In this document: in pieces, positions 1-10,759 of the stretch | Numbering within the stretch: position 1 is the stretch's first letter | Layout: every line of letters starts with the position of its first letter | Assembly (NCBI GenBank): GCA_013215295.1 | Contig: JABSOZ010000010.1 | Span: forward strand, 1-64,000 | Direction: 5' to 3' | DNA length: 64,000 nucleotides | Source: Colwellia sp. | GTDB taxonomy: Bacteria > Pseudomonadota > Gammaproteobacteria > Enterobacterales > Alteromonadaceae | The notes under the pieces: generated by a model | The model's input: the letters and a program-made list of their open reading frames with translations, nothing else | What the model was told of the DNA's origin: nothing | Database searches by the model: none | Position numbers and translations under genes: made by a program

Positions 1-11
1 AACTGGAGCGC

Positions 12-39
12 ATTCTAGACATTTCTCGCTGGGCGTCAA
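12..39 (-). promoter_or_regulatory. rRNA-type promoter at the left edge, reading leftward out of the window
   Basis: On the minus strand TTGACG (34-39) is followed after 16 bases by TAGAAT (12-17). Next comes a GC-rich stretch, GCGCTCC, where the discriminator should be. Upstream of the -35 lies an A/T-rich tract (41-60) like an UP element. Strong hexamers, GC-rich discriminator and UP-like tract are the known layout of stringently controlled rRNA P1 promoters. In related genera an rrn operon lies next to yrdA, which fits, but the transcript is outside the window. It could instead drive a tRNA operon. The rest of 40-273 shows nothing I can name. Confidence 0.6.
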
Positions 40-273
40 CTCTTTTTTGTCATTAATTTGAAATAAACATTCGTTCGGCTATTTAACGTACAGCCCGTGT
101 TTTTATTGGGGTTTATTCGAACACATATGTTACTTTTTCATCAGTTACCTTTACCTGCCCTCTCTTTATATATTCAGCTATATTTATATTAACCTTCAGG
201 TAATCGATAATTTTTCATCATTTACATCTTATTTGCTACTATAAAAGGACAAGTTCATCACCTAGTGACTAAT

Positions 274-816
274 ATGAATAAAACTAACCTACGTATGTAT
301 AACAAGATCACACCAAGTTTAGGCAATAATGTCTATGTTGATCAAGCCGCTGTTCTTATCGGTGATATCACTTTAGGTGACGATGTCAGTATTTGGCCTT
401 TAGTCGCCGCCAGAGGTGATGTAAATACAATAATCATTGGTGATCGCACTAATATCCAAGACGGTACTGTTTTACATGTAACGAGAAAAAGTTCCGTAAA
501 CCCTAATGGCAACCCTCTCGTTATTGGTAAAGATGTCACTGTAGGCCATAAGTGTATGTTACATGGTTGCAAGTTAGGTAATCGTATTCTTGTTGGAATG
601 GGTGCAATCATTATGGATGGTGCTGTAATTGAAGATGATGTATTCATTGGTGCAGGTGCTTTAGTTCCTCCTCATAAAACATTAACAAGTGGTTACCTCT
701 ATGTAGGTAACCCTGTAAAACAGGTAAGGTTGTTAAAAGAGAGTGAGCAAAACTTTCTCAGTCAATCAGCAATTAATTATGTTGAACTTAAAAATGAGTA
801 CATTGCTCAATTATAA
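274..816 (+). CDS. yrdA: Gamma-class carbonic anhydrase family protein (YrdA)
   Basis: A 180-residue left-handed beta-helix protein built from hexapeptide repeats of the IxxGxx type, as in the gamma carbonic anhydrase/PaaY family. The three expected zinc ligands are His68, His92 and His97, and the NIQDGTVLH motif is intact. The family binds a metal at trimer interfaces; hydration of CO2 is likely but not proven for YrdA members. I prefer ATG 274 because it matches the family's short N-terminus (LR-x-Y). An in-frame GTG at 265 would add three residues. It diverges from the leftward rRNA-type promoter and converges with yrdB, from which it is separated by only 6 bases. Confidence 0.9.
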   Translation: MNKTNLRMYNKITPSLGNNVYVDQAAVLIGDITLGDDVSIWPLVAARGDVNTIIIGDRTNIQDGTVLHVTRKSSVNPNGNPLVIGKDVTVGHKCMLHGCKLGNRILVGMGAIIMDGAVIEDDVFIGAGALVPPHKTLTSGYLYVGNPVKQVRLLKESEQNFLSQSAINYVELKNEYIAQL

Positions 817-822
817 GCTCAG

Positions 823-1050
823 CTAAATATATACCAATTGAATTTTCCGGTTCGTTGGAGGCTCGTTATCTTCGAGCCATTCTTCTACTTGGCATTCAAA
901 ATCAAATTTTACTGCGTTAGTGAGTTCTATAATATCTTTTGCTTTAATAAAGATAGTTATACGTTCCCCCGAAACTAACCCAGTAAAGACGCACTCTCTC
1001 TTTTCATAATCAAATGACATATCATCATTAAAGATAATTTGTTGGTTCAT
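823..1050 (-). CDS. yrdB: DUF1488 family protein (YrdB-like)
   Basis: A 75-residue acidic protein without signal peptide or membrane segment. The pattern (short strand-rich N-terminal half, then a Phe-Glu-Cys motif and an acidic helix near the C-terminus) matches DUF1488, the family of E. coli YrdB. Its function is unknown. It starts 2 bases after the aroE stop codon on the same strand, so it is almost certainly cotranscribed with aroE, the same arrangement as in E. coli. The synteny is the strongest support for the name. Confidence 0.75.
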   Translation of the reverse strand: MNQQIIFNDDMSFDYEKRECVFTGLVSGERITIFIKAKDIIELTNAVKFDFECQVEEWLEDNEPPTNRKIQLVYI

Positions 1051-1052
1051 GT

Positions 1053-1859
1053 TTAGCCCTCTTTTCTCAGTATATTCAATACAGGCGTTATTTCAGGTAA
1101 AACATTCCTCCATACTCTAAAGCTTTCTGCGGCTTGCCCTACTAACATACCTAAACCGTCTATGACTTTAATTGCGCCATGCTCTTTCGCCCATTTAAGA
1201 AATGGTGTTAGTTCTTTTCCATAGACCATATCGTAGCAAAGAGTATTAGCGACAAGTTCATTAGATATAGGCGGAATATTGCCAGATAAGCTTGCTGATG
1301 TTGCATTAATAATGAGATCAAACTTTTCATCATTTAAATCAGTAAAACCACAACTTGATAGCTTTTCGTTATTAAATTTAGTTATTAAGCTTTCAGCCTT
1401 AGCTATTGTTCTGTTGGCAATAACTATTGCTGCTGGTAATTGGGCTAACAAGGGCAATATAACTCCCTTCGCCGCACCTCCTGCTCCTAATAGTAGAATT
1501 CGACTATTTTTTAATTCTACATTGTTATTTAGGAGGTCTTGAACAAGTCCTTGTCCGTCAGTGTTATCTCCCCATATTTCTCCATTAACAAAACTCAAGG
1601 TGTTAACCGCACCAGCCAGTTGAGCACGTTCAGTTAGTTGATTGCATAGTGCCATCGCTTCTTCTTTAAAAGGCACAGTAACATTTGCGCCTTTCACACC
1701 TGTTTTAATACACCTTGCTATCGTTGCTGAAAACTCATTTAATTCTACATATTTACTCTGGTAATTAAGTTGCTGTTGAGTTTGATTTGCAAAAAGCTGA
1801 TGAATAATGGGCGAACGAGATTGTTTGATTGGGTTACCAAAAACGAGATATTGATCCAT
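1053..1859 (-). CDS. aroE: Shikimate dehydrogenase (NADP+)
   Basis: AroE reduces 3-dehydroshikimate to shikimate in the chorismate pathway. The 268-residue protein has the usual length. The substrate-binding SRSP motif is near residue 14. The catalytic Lys sits in NVTVPFKE near residue 65, and Asp in DNTDG near residue 100. The Rossmann dinucleotide motif GAGGAAKG is near 125, followed by the NRT NADP-phosphate clamp. It begins with ATG and lies directly upstream of yrdB. hemF lies upstream on the same strand, 146 bases away with a terminator-like hairpin between, so aroE probably has its own promoter. Confidence 0.97.
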   Translation of the reverse strand: MDQYLVFGNPIKQSRSPIIHQLFANQTQQQLNYQSKYVELNEFSATIARCIKTGVKGANVTVPFKEEAMALCNQLTERAQLAGAVNTLSFVNGEIWGDNTDGQGLVQDLLNNNVELKNSRILLLGAGGAAKGVILPLLAQLPAAIVIANRTIAKAESLITKFNNEKLSSCGFTDLNDEKFDLIINATSASLSGNIPPISNELVANTLCYDMVYGKELTPFLKWAKEHGAIKVIDGLGMLVGQAAESFRVWRNVLPEITPVLNILRKEG

Positions 1860-1920
1860 GGAAGGTACTAAATAATAAGTTTGTACCTAAGATTATCGTA
1901 ATAAGGGAATGATGAATATA

Positions 1921-1956
1921 AAAAAAGCAGTAACCTTTATATTAAAAGAGACTGCC
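1921..1956 (-). terminator. Possible terminator after hemF
   Basis: Read on the minus strand, GGCAGT is followed by a roughly 20-base AT-rich loop, ACTGC and then a run of six T. It lies about 50 bases past the hemF stop codon. The stem is short and the loop long, so termination may be weak. Confidence 0.45.
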
Positions 1957-2005
1957 TTATGAGGTTTAACATTTATAATTTATTAATGGATATGATTGAA
2001 GACTA

Positions 2006-3462
<1,457 letters not shown>

Positions 3463-3498
3463 ATATGTACAAATGAAGAATAAAGGAGTTATTTGTGG

Positions 3499-3527
3499 AT
3501 TATACGGCGTTTATCCCAGAGATTAAA
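3499..3527 (-). promoter_or_regulatory. Candidate promoter for tsaC-hemF
   Basis: On the minus strand a perfect -10 TATAAT (3499-3504) lies 17 bases after a weak -35 TTTAAT (3522-3527), about 35 bases before the tsaC start. The strength of the -10 and the position support it; no activator site is visible. Confidence 0.4.
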
Positions 3528-3761
3528 TAAGTGTTTTATATCACCCAAAAAATTTCACTTGGCGGAATAACAAAATGAGTGGTTATGAGAGACTTTTTAG
3601 TTTATTGCACTTAATGGGAATAGTTTACGCTGGTGATTTTATCTAATGGTATGATATTTTCCTTTTACTGCTTCACAAATTCACCAAGCTAAAATGTCTT
3701 TAGTCTGAAAATAAATATATACCATTATTCATAAACAAAACGTTCGTAAATGAGGGGCATA

Positions 3762-3788
3762 AAAAAACCAGCAGAACGCTGGTTTTTT
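3762..3788 (-). terminator. Rho-independent terminator after purE
   Basis: CCAGC (3768-3772) and GCTGG (3778-3782) form a stem around a 5-base loop. It is extended by A6/T6 on both sides, so it can work in either direction. It begins 18 bases past the purE stop. The rest of the 344-base gap between purE and tsaC (3463-3806) holds the tsaC promoter candidate and otherwise nothing recognisable. Confidence 0.85.
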
Positions 3789-3806
3789 CAAACAACAAAT
3801 TAAGGT

Positions 3807-4310
3807 TTAGCTTAATTTTGCTTGCATTGCTTCATCTTTTGCAAGCAAAGCAACGGCATTAGCTGCACGCTCTTCTTTAACTTTTTCTGCAATTGATTGA
3901 TCCGCAACACCTAAAATTTGTGCCGCTAAATAACCTGCGTTTTTCGCGCCAGCTTTACCAATTGCAACAGTAGCAACTGGAATTCCACCAGGCATCATAA
4001 CGGTTGAAAGCAATGCGTCATGACCTTGTAATGGTCCATTATCAACGGGAACACCAATAACTGGACGAGTCGTCATTCCAGCAACAGCACCGGCTAAATG
4101 AGCGGCTAATCCAGCTGCACAGATAAAGACTTTACAGCCACGTTCTTCAGCATCTTTTACATAAGCTTTAGTAGCATCAGGAGTTCTATGTGCTGAACGA
4201 ACACGTACTTCGTGTTCTATGCCGAATGATTTTAAAATACTGATAGTAGCTTGCATAACAGGGAGATCAGAATCTGAACCCATTAAAATTGCAACAAAAG
4301 TTGATGACAT
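3807..4310 (-). CDS. purE: N5-carboxyaminoimidazole ribonucleotide mutase
   Basis: PurE (class I) converts N5-CAIR to CAIR in de novo purine synthesis. The 167-residue protein has the GSDSDLP phosphate-binding motif near residue 11 and SAHRTP with the catalytic His near residue 41. The AGLAAHLAG and P-x-IGVPV stretches follow. No purK follows or precedes it, so the usual partner is elsewhere. It forms a single-gene unit between a bidirectional terminator and its own promoter, within the yrd cluster. No PurR-type operator was recognised upstream. Confidence 0.96.
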   Translation of the reverse strand: MSSTFVAILMGSDSDLPVMQATISILKSFGIEHEVRVRSAHRTPDATKAYVKDAEERGCKVFICAAGLAAHLAGAVAGMTTRPVIGVPVDNGPLQGHDALLSTVMMPGGIPVATVAIGKAGAKNAGYLAAQILGVADQSIAEKVKEERAANAVALLAKDEAMQAKLS

Positions 4311-4347
4311 TTTGTCTCTCCAGAGGTTTAGTTAAATAATTGCGCGC

Positions 4348-4376
4348 ATTATATCTCTTTACGCTTATAGGTGCAT
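4348..4376 (-). promoter_or_regulatory. Candidate promoter for purE
   Basis: A perfect -10 TATAAT lies on the minus strand at 4348-4353, followed by a GCGCGC discriminator, about 38 bases before the purE ATG. The -35 position (4371-4376) reads ATGCAC and is poor. The GC-rich discriminator suggests sensitivity to ppGpp, as for genes tied to growth rate; that is inference. Confidence 0.4.
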
Positions 4377-4924
4377 TTCTTTTCTGGACATATTATGACG
4401 TTACCACTGGCCATTTTTCGCTTCACTAAGATAGACCATTGACACTCTGGACATTTTTCTGCGATAGGAGGGTAATTAACCACGTACTTGCATTTAGGGT
4501 ATTGCTCACAAGAATAGAATGTCTTGCCAAAGCGATTGCTACGTTCAATTAATTCACTTTGTTTACCCTTTTTTTGACATTGGGGGCAAGCAACACCTAC
4601 ATCTTCTTGAACACTCGTATCTTCGATGTGATGACAATCTGGATAATTAGAACAACCGATAAACATCCCATATCGGCCTTGTTTTACAGCGAGCTCGTTT
4701 TGACATTCGGGGCATTGAGTGCCCACTAAAATTTTATCTTCAACACGCTCATGTTCAACGACAGGACGCGTAAAATCACAAGCGGGGTATGAAACACAAC
4801 CAAAAAACTTTCCTGACTTACTATTCTTTATAACAATTTCACTACCGCATTTTGGGCACACTTCATACGCTTTTTTTAGGGCATGTTCGTGCTGTGAAAA
4901 TAAAGGTTTATCGGAATTGGGCAT
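4349..4924 (-). CDS. yrdD: Topoisomerase-type C4 zinc-finger protein (YrdD-like)
   Basis: A 191-residue protein made almost entirely of four C4 zinc ribbons like those at the C-terminus of topoisomerase I. They begin near residues 22, 70, 113 and 158, each opening with a CP-x-C pair and closing with a C-x4-5-C pair around an F-x-GC-x-YP core. The topoisomerase catalytic domains are absent. Such stand-alone proteins presumably bind nucleic acid; the role is unknown. It sits next to smg and dprA as in E. coli. The purE promoter overlaps its 3' end. Confidence 0.85.
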   Translation of the reverse strand: MPNSDKPLFSQHEHALKKAYEVCPKCGSEIVIKNSKSGKFFGCVSYPACDFTRPVVEHERVEDKILVGTQCPECQNELAVKQGRYGMFIGCSNYPDCHHIEDTSVQEDVGVACPQCQKKGKQSELIERSNRFGKTFYSCEQYPKCKYVVNYPPIAEKCPECQWSILVKRKMASGNVIICPEKKCTYKRKEI

Positions 4925-4998
4925 AATGCATTCACCAGATTATTGTTGAAGTCATTATGCCATGATTAGCGAGGGTTAAGTGAACTTTACCATTAACA

Positions 4999-5472
4999 CT
5001 AATGTAATGGACCATCTTGCTCATCAAAAATCAGATCTTCCATTTGTGAGTATGCACTCTCTTTACCTGGCACATTAAATAACACCATGAGTACAACCCA
5101 TTTCAGGTCATCAAGAGAAAAGAACTTAGTGTCTAATTCCATTACACGGTCAATCACCATTTCTCGAGTGGTAAAATCAAGTACATTGACTTGTTCTAAA
5201 AATAAAAGAAAACCTCGACATTCCACATCAAGTAATTGCATTTCATCATCAATATAAACACGAACTGAACGACGACCTACTCGTGTTAGATATGGGTAAG
5301 CTTCGGTGTCTTGCAGAGCGGCCAGCTTTTCTAACCAACTTAGCGCTTTATATATCTCGTCTTGATGAAAACCTGCACGGGTAAGTTCATCAGTTAATAA
5401 CTCTTGATCCACCATAATCTCGGCTTCACTATGTATATAATTTTCAAATAGATACATCAGGATATCAAACAT
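4999..5472 (-). CDS. smg: Smg family protein (DUF494)
   Basis: 157 residues, the standard length for the Smg/DUF494 family. The start [12 protein letters not shown] and the end with FDEQDGPLH are typical. It is a soluble, acidic, mostly helical protein without a catalytic motif that I recognise; the function is unknown. Its ATG lies 9 bases after the dprA stop, so it is cotranscribed with dprA. The pairing of smg with dprA is conserved in many gammaproteobacteria. Confidence 0.93.
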   Translation of the reverse strand: MFDILMYLFENYIHSEAEIMVDQELLTDELTRAGFHQDEIYKALSWLEKLAALQDTEAYPYLTRVGRRSVRVYIDDEMQLLDVECRGFLLFLEQVNVLDFTTREMVIDRVMELDTKFFSLDDLKWVVLMVLFNVPGKESAYSQMEDLIFDEQDGPLH

Positions 5473-5481
5473 AATTGGCCC

Positions 5482-6639
5482 CTACTTTACTCTTAGATAA
5501 CCTCCTGGAACCGTAGCAACCAGGCCTTTAAGCTCTAGAATTGTTAACCGAGTTAATACTACATCTATAGGTAGTTTACTTCGGGAAATCACAATATCTA
5601 CGGGAGTGATTTCATAACCCACACTAGCTAACAATGAATCGTTAAACAAGTGTTGTTTTTGACTTTCTTCTAACGCTTGGTCTTTCTCTATGTTTATACT
5701 TAAGTTTAGACCAGTTTGCGGCAATAATTCTATTTCATCTACTATATCGGCAACATTATCGACAAGTTTAGCGCCTTGTTTAATGAGCCAATGACAACCT
5801 TTAGCCTGAAGGTTATTTATTGTACTGGGAATAGCAAACACTTCACGATTCTGTTCTATCGCACAACGTGCTGTGACTAAAGAGCCACTTTTAATAGTCG
5901 CTTCAACAACTAAAACGCCTAGACTTAAGCCGCTAATTATTCGATTACGTTTGGGGAAATACCCAGGTTTAGGCGGAGTACCTGGTGAAAATTCACTCAC
6001 AATCGCTCCCTCATTATCGAGAATATTTTTTGCTAAGAGTCGATGTCTCGCTGGATACACCTGATCTAATCCCGTAGCGACAACAGCAATGGTTTTACCT
6101 TTAACTGATAAAGCACCTTTGTGGGCCGCACCGTCTATACCTAAAGCTAAACCGCTGGTAATAACTAATCCAACTTGTGCTAACTTTTGTGCAAATTCGA
6201 ATGCATTATCTCGACCATTAATACTAGCATCTCGACTACCCACCATCGCAATTTGTTGTTGATTTAAAAGCGCTATATTCCCTTGTGCAAATAAAACAAG
6301 CGGCGGATCATAAATTTGCTTTAGGATAAGCGGATAACGGGAATCTGTAATAGGAATGATGGAACTGCCACATCGATGTGACGCGTCAATGATATTTGAA
6401 ATTCTCAGCCAGTCAGGTGCCCTTATGGACGAGATTTGTTTTTGAGTAAGGTTCAGTGATGATAATTCTTGTGATGGATGAAAAATCTGCTCAACGCCAA
6501 AAAGCTCAACTAGGGTTAACTTTTTGTGGCTCGCTAGCCGTGGTACGAGTTTAAGCGCTAACCAATAATGACTCTCACTTCTCTCTTTATGCTCACAATA
6601 CTGTGGAACTGTAGCATCGGATACTTGCTTTGTTGTCAC
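5482..6639 (-). CDS. dprA: DNA-processing protein DprA (Smf)
   Basis: DprA binds incoming single-stranded DNA and loads RecA in natural transformation. The 385-residue protein shows a helical N-terminal domain (about 20-90). A Rossmann-like core (about 105-310) follows, with GSRDASINGR, SGLALGIDGAAHKGAL and RNRIISGLSLGVLVVEA. A winged-helix C-terminal domain covers about 325-385. A full set of domains suggests a working protein; whether the cell is competent cannot be told from this window. It is upstream of smg and downstream of a LysM gene. Confidence 0.95.
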   Translation of the reverse strand: MTTKQVSDATVPQYCEHKERSESHYWLALKLVPRLASHKKLTLVELFGVEQIFHPSQELSSLNLTQKQISSIRAPDWLRISNIIDASHRCGSSIIPITDSRYPLILKQIYDPPLVLFAQGNIALLNQQQIAMVGSRDASINGRDNAFEFAQKLAQVGLVITSGLALGIDGAAHKGALSVKGKTIAVVATGLDQVYPARHRLLAKNILDNEGAIVSEFSPGTPPKPGYFPKRNRIISGLSLGVLVVEATIKSGSLVTARCAIEQNREVFAIPSTINNLQAKGCHWLIKQGAKLVDNVADIVDEIELLPQTGLNLSINIEKDQALEESQKQHLFNDSLLASVGYEITPVDIVISRSKLPIDVVLTRLTILELKGLVATVPGGYLRVK

Positions 6640-6692
6640 TGTCTTCTCCTTAAGAACAGCTATTTTCTTTTGACTAAAGTAAAGTCTAATAT

Positions 6693-7793
6693 TTAATCAT
6701 TTACCAGTGGTGAGGTAATAATGTCATAGACTCTAAGTGGTTTACTTGAACGTAGTACCAAAGCTAAACTGACTTTTTGGTATACTTTAAAAACCATCAT
6801 TTCTCCTACGACCTCTTCTGGCATCTTATAATCAGAATCATCAACGCTTGCCATGCGGTTCCAGCGAGAACCGCCTTGGCTATAAACTGGGCCATTACTC
6901 GTTTCAATAACGCCTGGGCTAGCACGTTTTACCGATACAACATCTCCTTGTTCAACAGCATGCTCAGCGCCAAGGTTTATCATCACAACTTCTAATTTTC
7001 CAAATTCTCTAAAACCGTTAGCACTATTTATAATCTGCCCACGTAATGACTTATTTACTGGTTTCAAAGTGAAGAAAGAGGGGTATTGTTGGTTTTCATT
7101 TACAGGCATAATAAAGTCACCTGAACGAATTTCTTGTTTTGTACCGTCAACATAAATCGTAGCTGGCACGTTATTTTCAAGATTTCCTGTGCGTAATACT
7201 TTACCCGTACCCACTACGCGAATGTTATATCCTAAAAACTCTTCCGTTTCAGGATCATATATTTCGTCTTTCTTTTGATAAATGCCGTAACCTTGCCCCA
7301 ACTCTAATTCTTCATTCACATAGACATTAAAGCCATCAATACTTGATTTGTATCCTTCGTCGCTGCCTAAAACATAAGGAAGCTTTTCTATTTCATCTTC
7401 CGATAACACGCTGCCGTACAGAATATAAGGTGAAATAACGTCTAAAGGTAGACTTGAAATAGCAGATTGATCTTTTAACTGGACGCGCGCTCGAGGTGAC
7501 CATTTAAGTTCAGGTTTACCACGAACTAGCATAGGATGCCCTTTTTCATCGAAAACTAAACGAAGTTCATCACCGGGGTAAATTAAATGTGGGTTATTAA
7601 TATCAGGATTCAATCGCCACAACTTTGGCCATAACCAAGGTTGATTTAAGAATATTCCTGAAATATCCCACAAAGTATCGCCTTTTTTAACGATGTAAGA
7701 TTTTGGGGCATTTTTATTTAAAGTTAATTCATCCGCATCAACAAATACTGAAAAAGATAAGCTGAGTATTAATAATAAACTACGTATTAGCAT
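6693..7793 (-). CDS. Secreted LysM-domain protein
   Basis: A 366-residue exported protein. A signal peptide (about 1-20, ending VDADE) precedes a LysM domain at about 32-80 (YIVKKGDTLWDISGIFL, then PHLIYPGDELRL). LysM binds peptidoglycan. The remaining 280 residues are strand-rich and match the uncharacterised family found next to dprA and def in Shewanella and relatives. No peptidase or amidase motif is visible, so a wall-bound structural or regulatory role is likeliest. It diverges from def (124-base gap), where both promoters must lie. Confidence 0.88.
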   Translation of the reverse strand: MLIRSLLLILSLSFSVFVDADELTLNKNAPKSYIVKKGDTLWDISGIFLNQPWLWPKLWRLNPDINNPHLIYPGDELRLVFDEKGHPMLVRGKPELKWSPRARVQLKDQSAISSLPLDVISPYILYGSVLSEDEIEKLPYVLGSDEGYKSSIDGFNVYVNEELELGQGYGIYQKKDEIYDPETEEFLGYNIRVVGTGKVLRTGNLENNVPATIYVDGTKQEIRSGDFIMPVNENQQYPSFFTLKPVNKSLRGQIINSANGFREFGKLEVVMINLGAEHAVEQGDVVSVKRASPGVIETSNGPVYSQGGSRWNRMASVDDSDYKMPEEVVGEMMVFKVYQKVSLALVLRSSKPLRVYDIITSPLVND

Positions 7794-7917
7794 GATAGTG
7801 CGCCTATTAAACAGATATATTAAGCTTTTAGCCTAAACCACTATTATTAATTATATTTAATGGCTAAAATTGAAACATAACACTCAATGCGAATTTTCGC
7901 TAATTTTTTGAAGATTT

Positions 7918-8427
7918 ATGACTATTTTAAACGTACTTAGATTTCCAGACGAACGCTTACGCACTAAAGCCGCGCCAGTAGAAGCTTTTAACAGTGATGT
8001 AAAACAAATTATCGACGACATGTTTGAAACCATGTATGACGAAAATGGTGTCGGTTTAGCCGCCACACAGGTCAATATTCATCAGCGTATTGTTGTCATT
8101 AATGTTACTGAAGATAAAGAACAAGCACTTGTTTTTATCAATCCAGAAATAATTAGCCATAGTGATAGCACAGAAATCAATGAAGAAGGTTGTTTATCTG
8201 TACCGGGGTGTTACGCAAAAGTTGACCGTTATACTGAAGTTACGGTTAAAGCCCTCGACCGTGAAGGTAAAGAATTCACTTTAGACGCAACAGAGCTACT
8301 CGCAATTTGTATTCAGCATGAAGTCGACCATTTAGATGGTAAGTTATTTGTTGATTATTTATCGCCATTAAAACGCCAGCGTATAAAGTCGAAATTAGAA
8401 AAAGAAGCCCGTTTAGCCAATAGTTAA
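7918..8427 (+). CDS. def: Peptide deformylase
   Basis: Removes the N-formyl group from nascent proteins; a metal enzyme (Fe2+ or Zn2+). The 169 residues contain the three signature motifs: GVGLAATQ (44-51), EGCLSVPG with the metal-binding Cys (90-97), and HEVDH (134-138) with two His ligands and the catalytic Glu. It starts with ATG and is followed 29 bases later by fmt, which adds the same formyl group to initiator tRNA; the pair forms the first part of the def-fmt-rsmB-trkA operon. Confidence 0.97.
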   Translation: MTILNVLRFPDERLRTKAAPVEAFNSDVKQIIDDMFETMYDENGVGLAATQVNIHQRIVVINVTEDKEQALVFINPEIISHSDSTEINEEGCLSVPGCYAKVDRYTEVTVKALDREGKEFTLDATELLAICIQHEVDHLDGKLFVDYLSPLKRQRIKSKLEKEARLANS

Positions 8428-8456
8428 TTAACATCAATAGAATTCGGAATAAAAAC

Positions 8457-9449
8457 TTGTCAAAAGCTCTTAAAATAATTTTTGCTGGCACGCCAGACTT
8501 TGCTGCACAGCACTTAACAGCGCTCATTAATTCTCATCATGATGTAGTCGCTGTTTACTGCCCTCCTGATAAACGCGCAGGACGTGGTAAAAAGCTGACG
8601 GCTTGTGCCACTAAAAATCTAGCAATAGCCCACGATATTATTGTTGAGCAACCCACTAATTTTAAAGACGCTGGCGATCAAGAAAAATTGGCCAGTTATA
8701 ATGCTGACATTATGGTAGTCGTCGCTTATGGCTTATTGTTGCCAACGGTAATACTAGAAGCTCCGCGTTTAGGTTGTGTAAATGTTCACGGCTCAATATT
8801 GCCAAAATGGCGTGGTGCAGCTCCTATTCAACGTTCATTAGAAGCAGGAGACAAAGAAACCGGCGTTACTATTATGCAAATGGATAAAGGGTTAGATACC
8901 GGAGATATGATCGCCAAGGCGACATGTGACATTACACTTCAAGATACCAGCGCTTCACTTTATGAAAAGTTAGCTAACCTTGGGCCTGCGGCTTTACTCA
9001 GCACACTAGATTTAATGGCTGAAAATAAACATCACGCTGAACCTCAAGATAACAGTCTATCTACCTATGCGGCTAAATTGAATAAAGAAGAAGCAGAATT
9101 AAACTGGCAATTACCAGCAGCAGAATTACATCGTAAAATTCGAGCTTATATTCCATGGCCAGTTGCACAACTTACTTTTACTGATGAGAAGCAAACTGAA
9201 CATCGTATTCGTGTTTGGCAAGCAAGCTATTCTGACGAAGCTCATGATTATATGCCGGGCACAATAATTTCAGCGAATAAAAATGGCATCACTGTTGCGA
9301 CAGCTTCAGGTTCTCTTTGCCTAGAATCTTTACAATTACCGGGTAAAAAACCATTAGCCGTTCGTGATATTTTAAATGGCAAAGCTCTATGGTTTGCTGA
9401 AAAAAGCAATATCAATAGTGTTACTTCAAACAATTTGAGTGAAAAATAA
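8457..9449 (+). CDS. fmt: Methionyl-tRNA formyltransferase
   Basis: Transfers a formyl group from 10-formyl-THF to Met-tRNA(fMet). The N-terminal Rossmann domain begins [12 protein letters not shown]. The catalytic region has [17 protein letters not shown] near residue 108 and the Asp of KGLDTGDM near 148. The C-terminal OB-type domain (about 208-315) follows, 330 residues in all. The start is TTG: the LKIIFAGTP motif must begin within a few residues, and TTG TCA AAA GCT is the only suitable start codon there. The TAA stop overlaps the rsmB ATG by one base. Confidence 0.97.
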   Translation: MSKALKIIFAGTPDFAAQHLTALINSHHDVVAVYCPPDKRAGRGKKLTACATKNLAIAHDIIVEQPTNFKDAGDQEKLASYNADIMVVVAYGLLLPTVILEAPRLGCVNVHGSILPKWRGAAPIQRSLEAGDKETGVTIMQMDKGLDTGDMIAKATCDITLQDTSASLYEKLANLGPAALLSTLDLMAENKHHAEPQDNSLSTYAAKLNKEEAELNWQLPAAELHRKIRAYIPWPVAQLTFTDEKQTEHRIRVWQASYSDEAHDYMPGTIISANKNGITVATASGSLCLESLQLPGKKPLAVRDILNGKALWFAEKSNINSVTSNNLSEK

Positions 9450-10756
9450 TGGCGACTAATATTAGAGCCCTAGCGGCAAGGTGTTGTTTTGCTGTTGTTG
9501 ATAAAGGAAGAAGCCTTAGCGATGAGTTACCAAAAGCTCAAGCAAAAGTAGAAGGTAAAGATAAAGGCCTTTTACAGGAGCTTTGTTACGGTGTTTTAAG
9601 ATACTTACCTGCACTTGAATATGACTTACGCCAACTCATGGATAAACCCTTAAAAGGTAAACAGCGTGTTGGTCATTTTTTAATTTTAGTCGGCATTTAT
9701 CAAGTAAAGCATACACGTATTCCAGATCACGCCGCAGTGAGTGAAACGGTAGCCGCAACAAAACCTTTAAAGTGTGATTTTTTAAGAGGCTTAATTAATG
9801 GCGTACTGCGTAATATTCAACGTAATTTAGCCAAAGAAGGCGCTGATGAAGCGGCAGCAGACTTACCTGATGCGATAAAGTATTCACACCCCAGTTGGTT
9901 TATCAAAAAACTGCAACGTGCTTATCCGGATCAATGGCAAGAGATTCTTACCGCTAATTTAGAACGCCCGCCCATGTGGCTCAGGGTTAATCAAAAACAT
10001 CATAATGTTACTGAATATTTAGCCTTATTAAGCCAAGAAGATATTTCTGTTGAGCTCGTTGATGAAAAATCATCGGCAATTAAGCTCGTTAACGCCATTG
10101 ATGTTAATAAACTGCCTGGCTTTGCTGATGGTTGGATTTCAGTTCAAGATGGTGCTGCTCAACAAGCCGCGATTTTATTAAACACTCAAGCAGATGATAT
10201 TGTACTTGATTGCTGTGCAGCGCCAGGTGGGAAGACTTGTCATATTCTTGAACTAACACCTGATTTAGGAAAAATGACTGCCATCGATATTGAAGAAAAT
10301 CGTTTGATAAGAGTTGAAGAAAATTTAACTCGCCTTAACCTAACGGCTAAAGTAATAACCGCAGATGCTGCGTCACAAGAATGGTGGGATGGAGAACTTT
10401 ACGATCGTATCCTTCTTGATGCTCCTTGTTCTGGTACCGGTGTCATTCGTCGTCATCCTGATATTAAGTGGTTAAGAAAAGCTGATGATATTGAAAAGCT
10501 CACTGTATTACAGCAACAGATATTAAATAACATTTGGTCTCTTTTGAAACCCGGTGGTACTTTGCTTTACGCAACTTGTAGTATTTTACCTGAAGAAAAC
10601 ATTCAGCAGATCCAACTGTTTTTATCTGAGAATAACAATGCTAAGTTAGTACAAATAACAAATGAGAAAACCGATATTGGCTGGCAAATCCTGCCAAATG
10701 AACAATCAATGGATGGTTTTTACTACGCTAAATTAGAAAAAGTAATCGTTAGTTAA
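9449..10756 (+). CDS. rsmB: 16S rRNA (cytosine-967-C5)-methyltransferase
   Basis: 435 residues. An N-terminal NusB-like RNA-binding domain covers about 1-140. The Rossmann methyltransferase domain has the SAM loop CCAAPGGKTCHI near residue 250. The proline-cysteine motif DAPCSGTGVIRRHPDIKW is near 322, and the catalytic TCSILPEEN Cys near 376. It methylates C967 of 16S rRNA. The start overlaps the fmt stop (TAATG), indicating coupling. It is the fourth rRNA- or translation-linked gene in a row. Confidence 0.96.
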   Translation: MATNIRALAARCCFAVVDKGRSLSDELPKAQAKVEGKDKGLLQELCYGVLRYLPALEYDLRQLMDKPLKGKQRVGHFLILVGIYQVKHTRIPDHAAVSETVAATKPLKCDFLRGLINGVLRNIQRNLAKEGADEAAADLPDAIKYSHPSWFIKKLQRAYPDQWQEILTANLERPPMWLRVNQKHHNVTEYLALLSQEDISVELVDEKSSAIKLVNAIDVNKLPGFADGWISVQDGAAQQAAILLNTQADDIVLDCCAAPGGKTCHILELTPDLGKMTAIDIEENRLIRVEENLTRLNLTAKVITADAASQEWWDGELYDRILLDAPCSGTGVIRRHPDIKWLRKADDIEKLTVLQQQILNNIWSLLKPGGTLLYATCSILPEENIQQIQLFLSENNNAKLVQITNEKTDIGWQILPNEQSMDGFYYAKLEKVIVS

Positions 10757-10759
10757 CTT

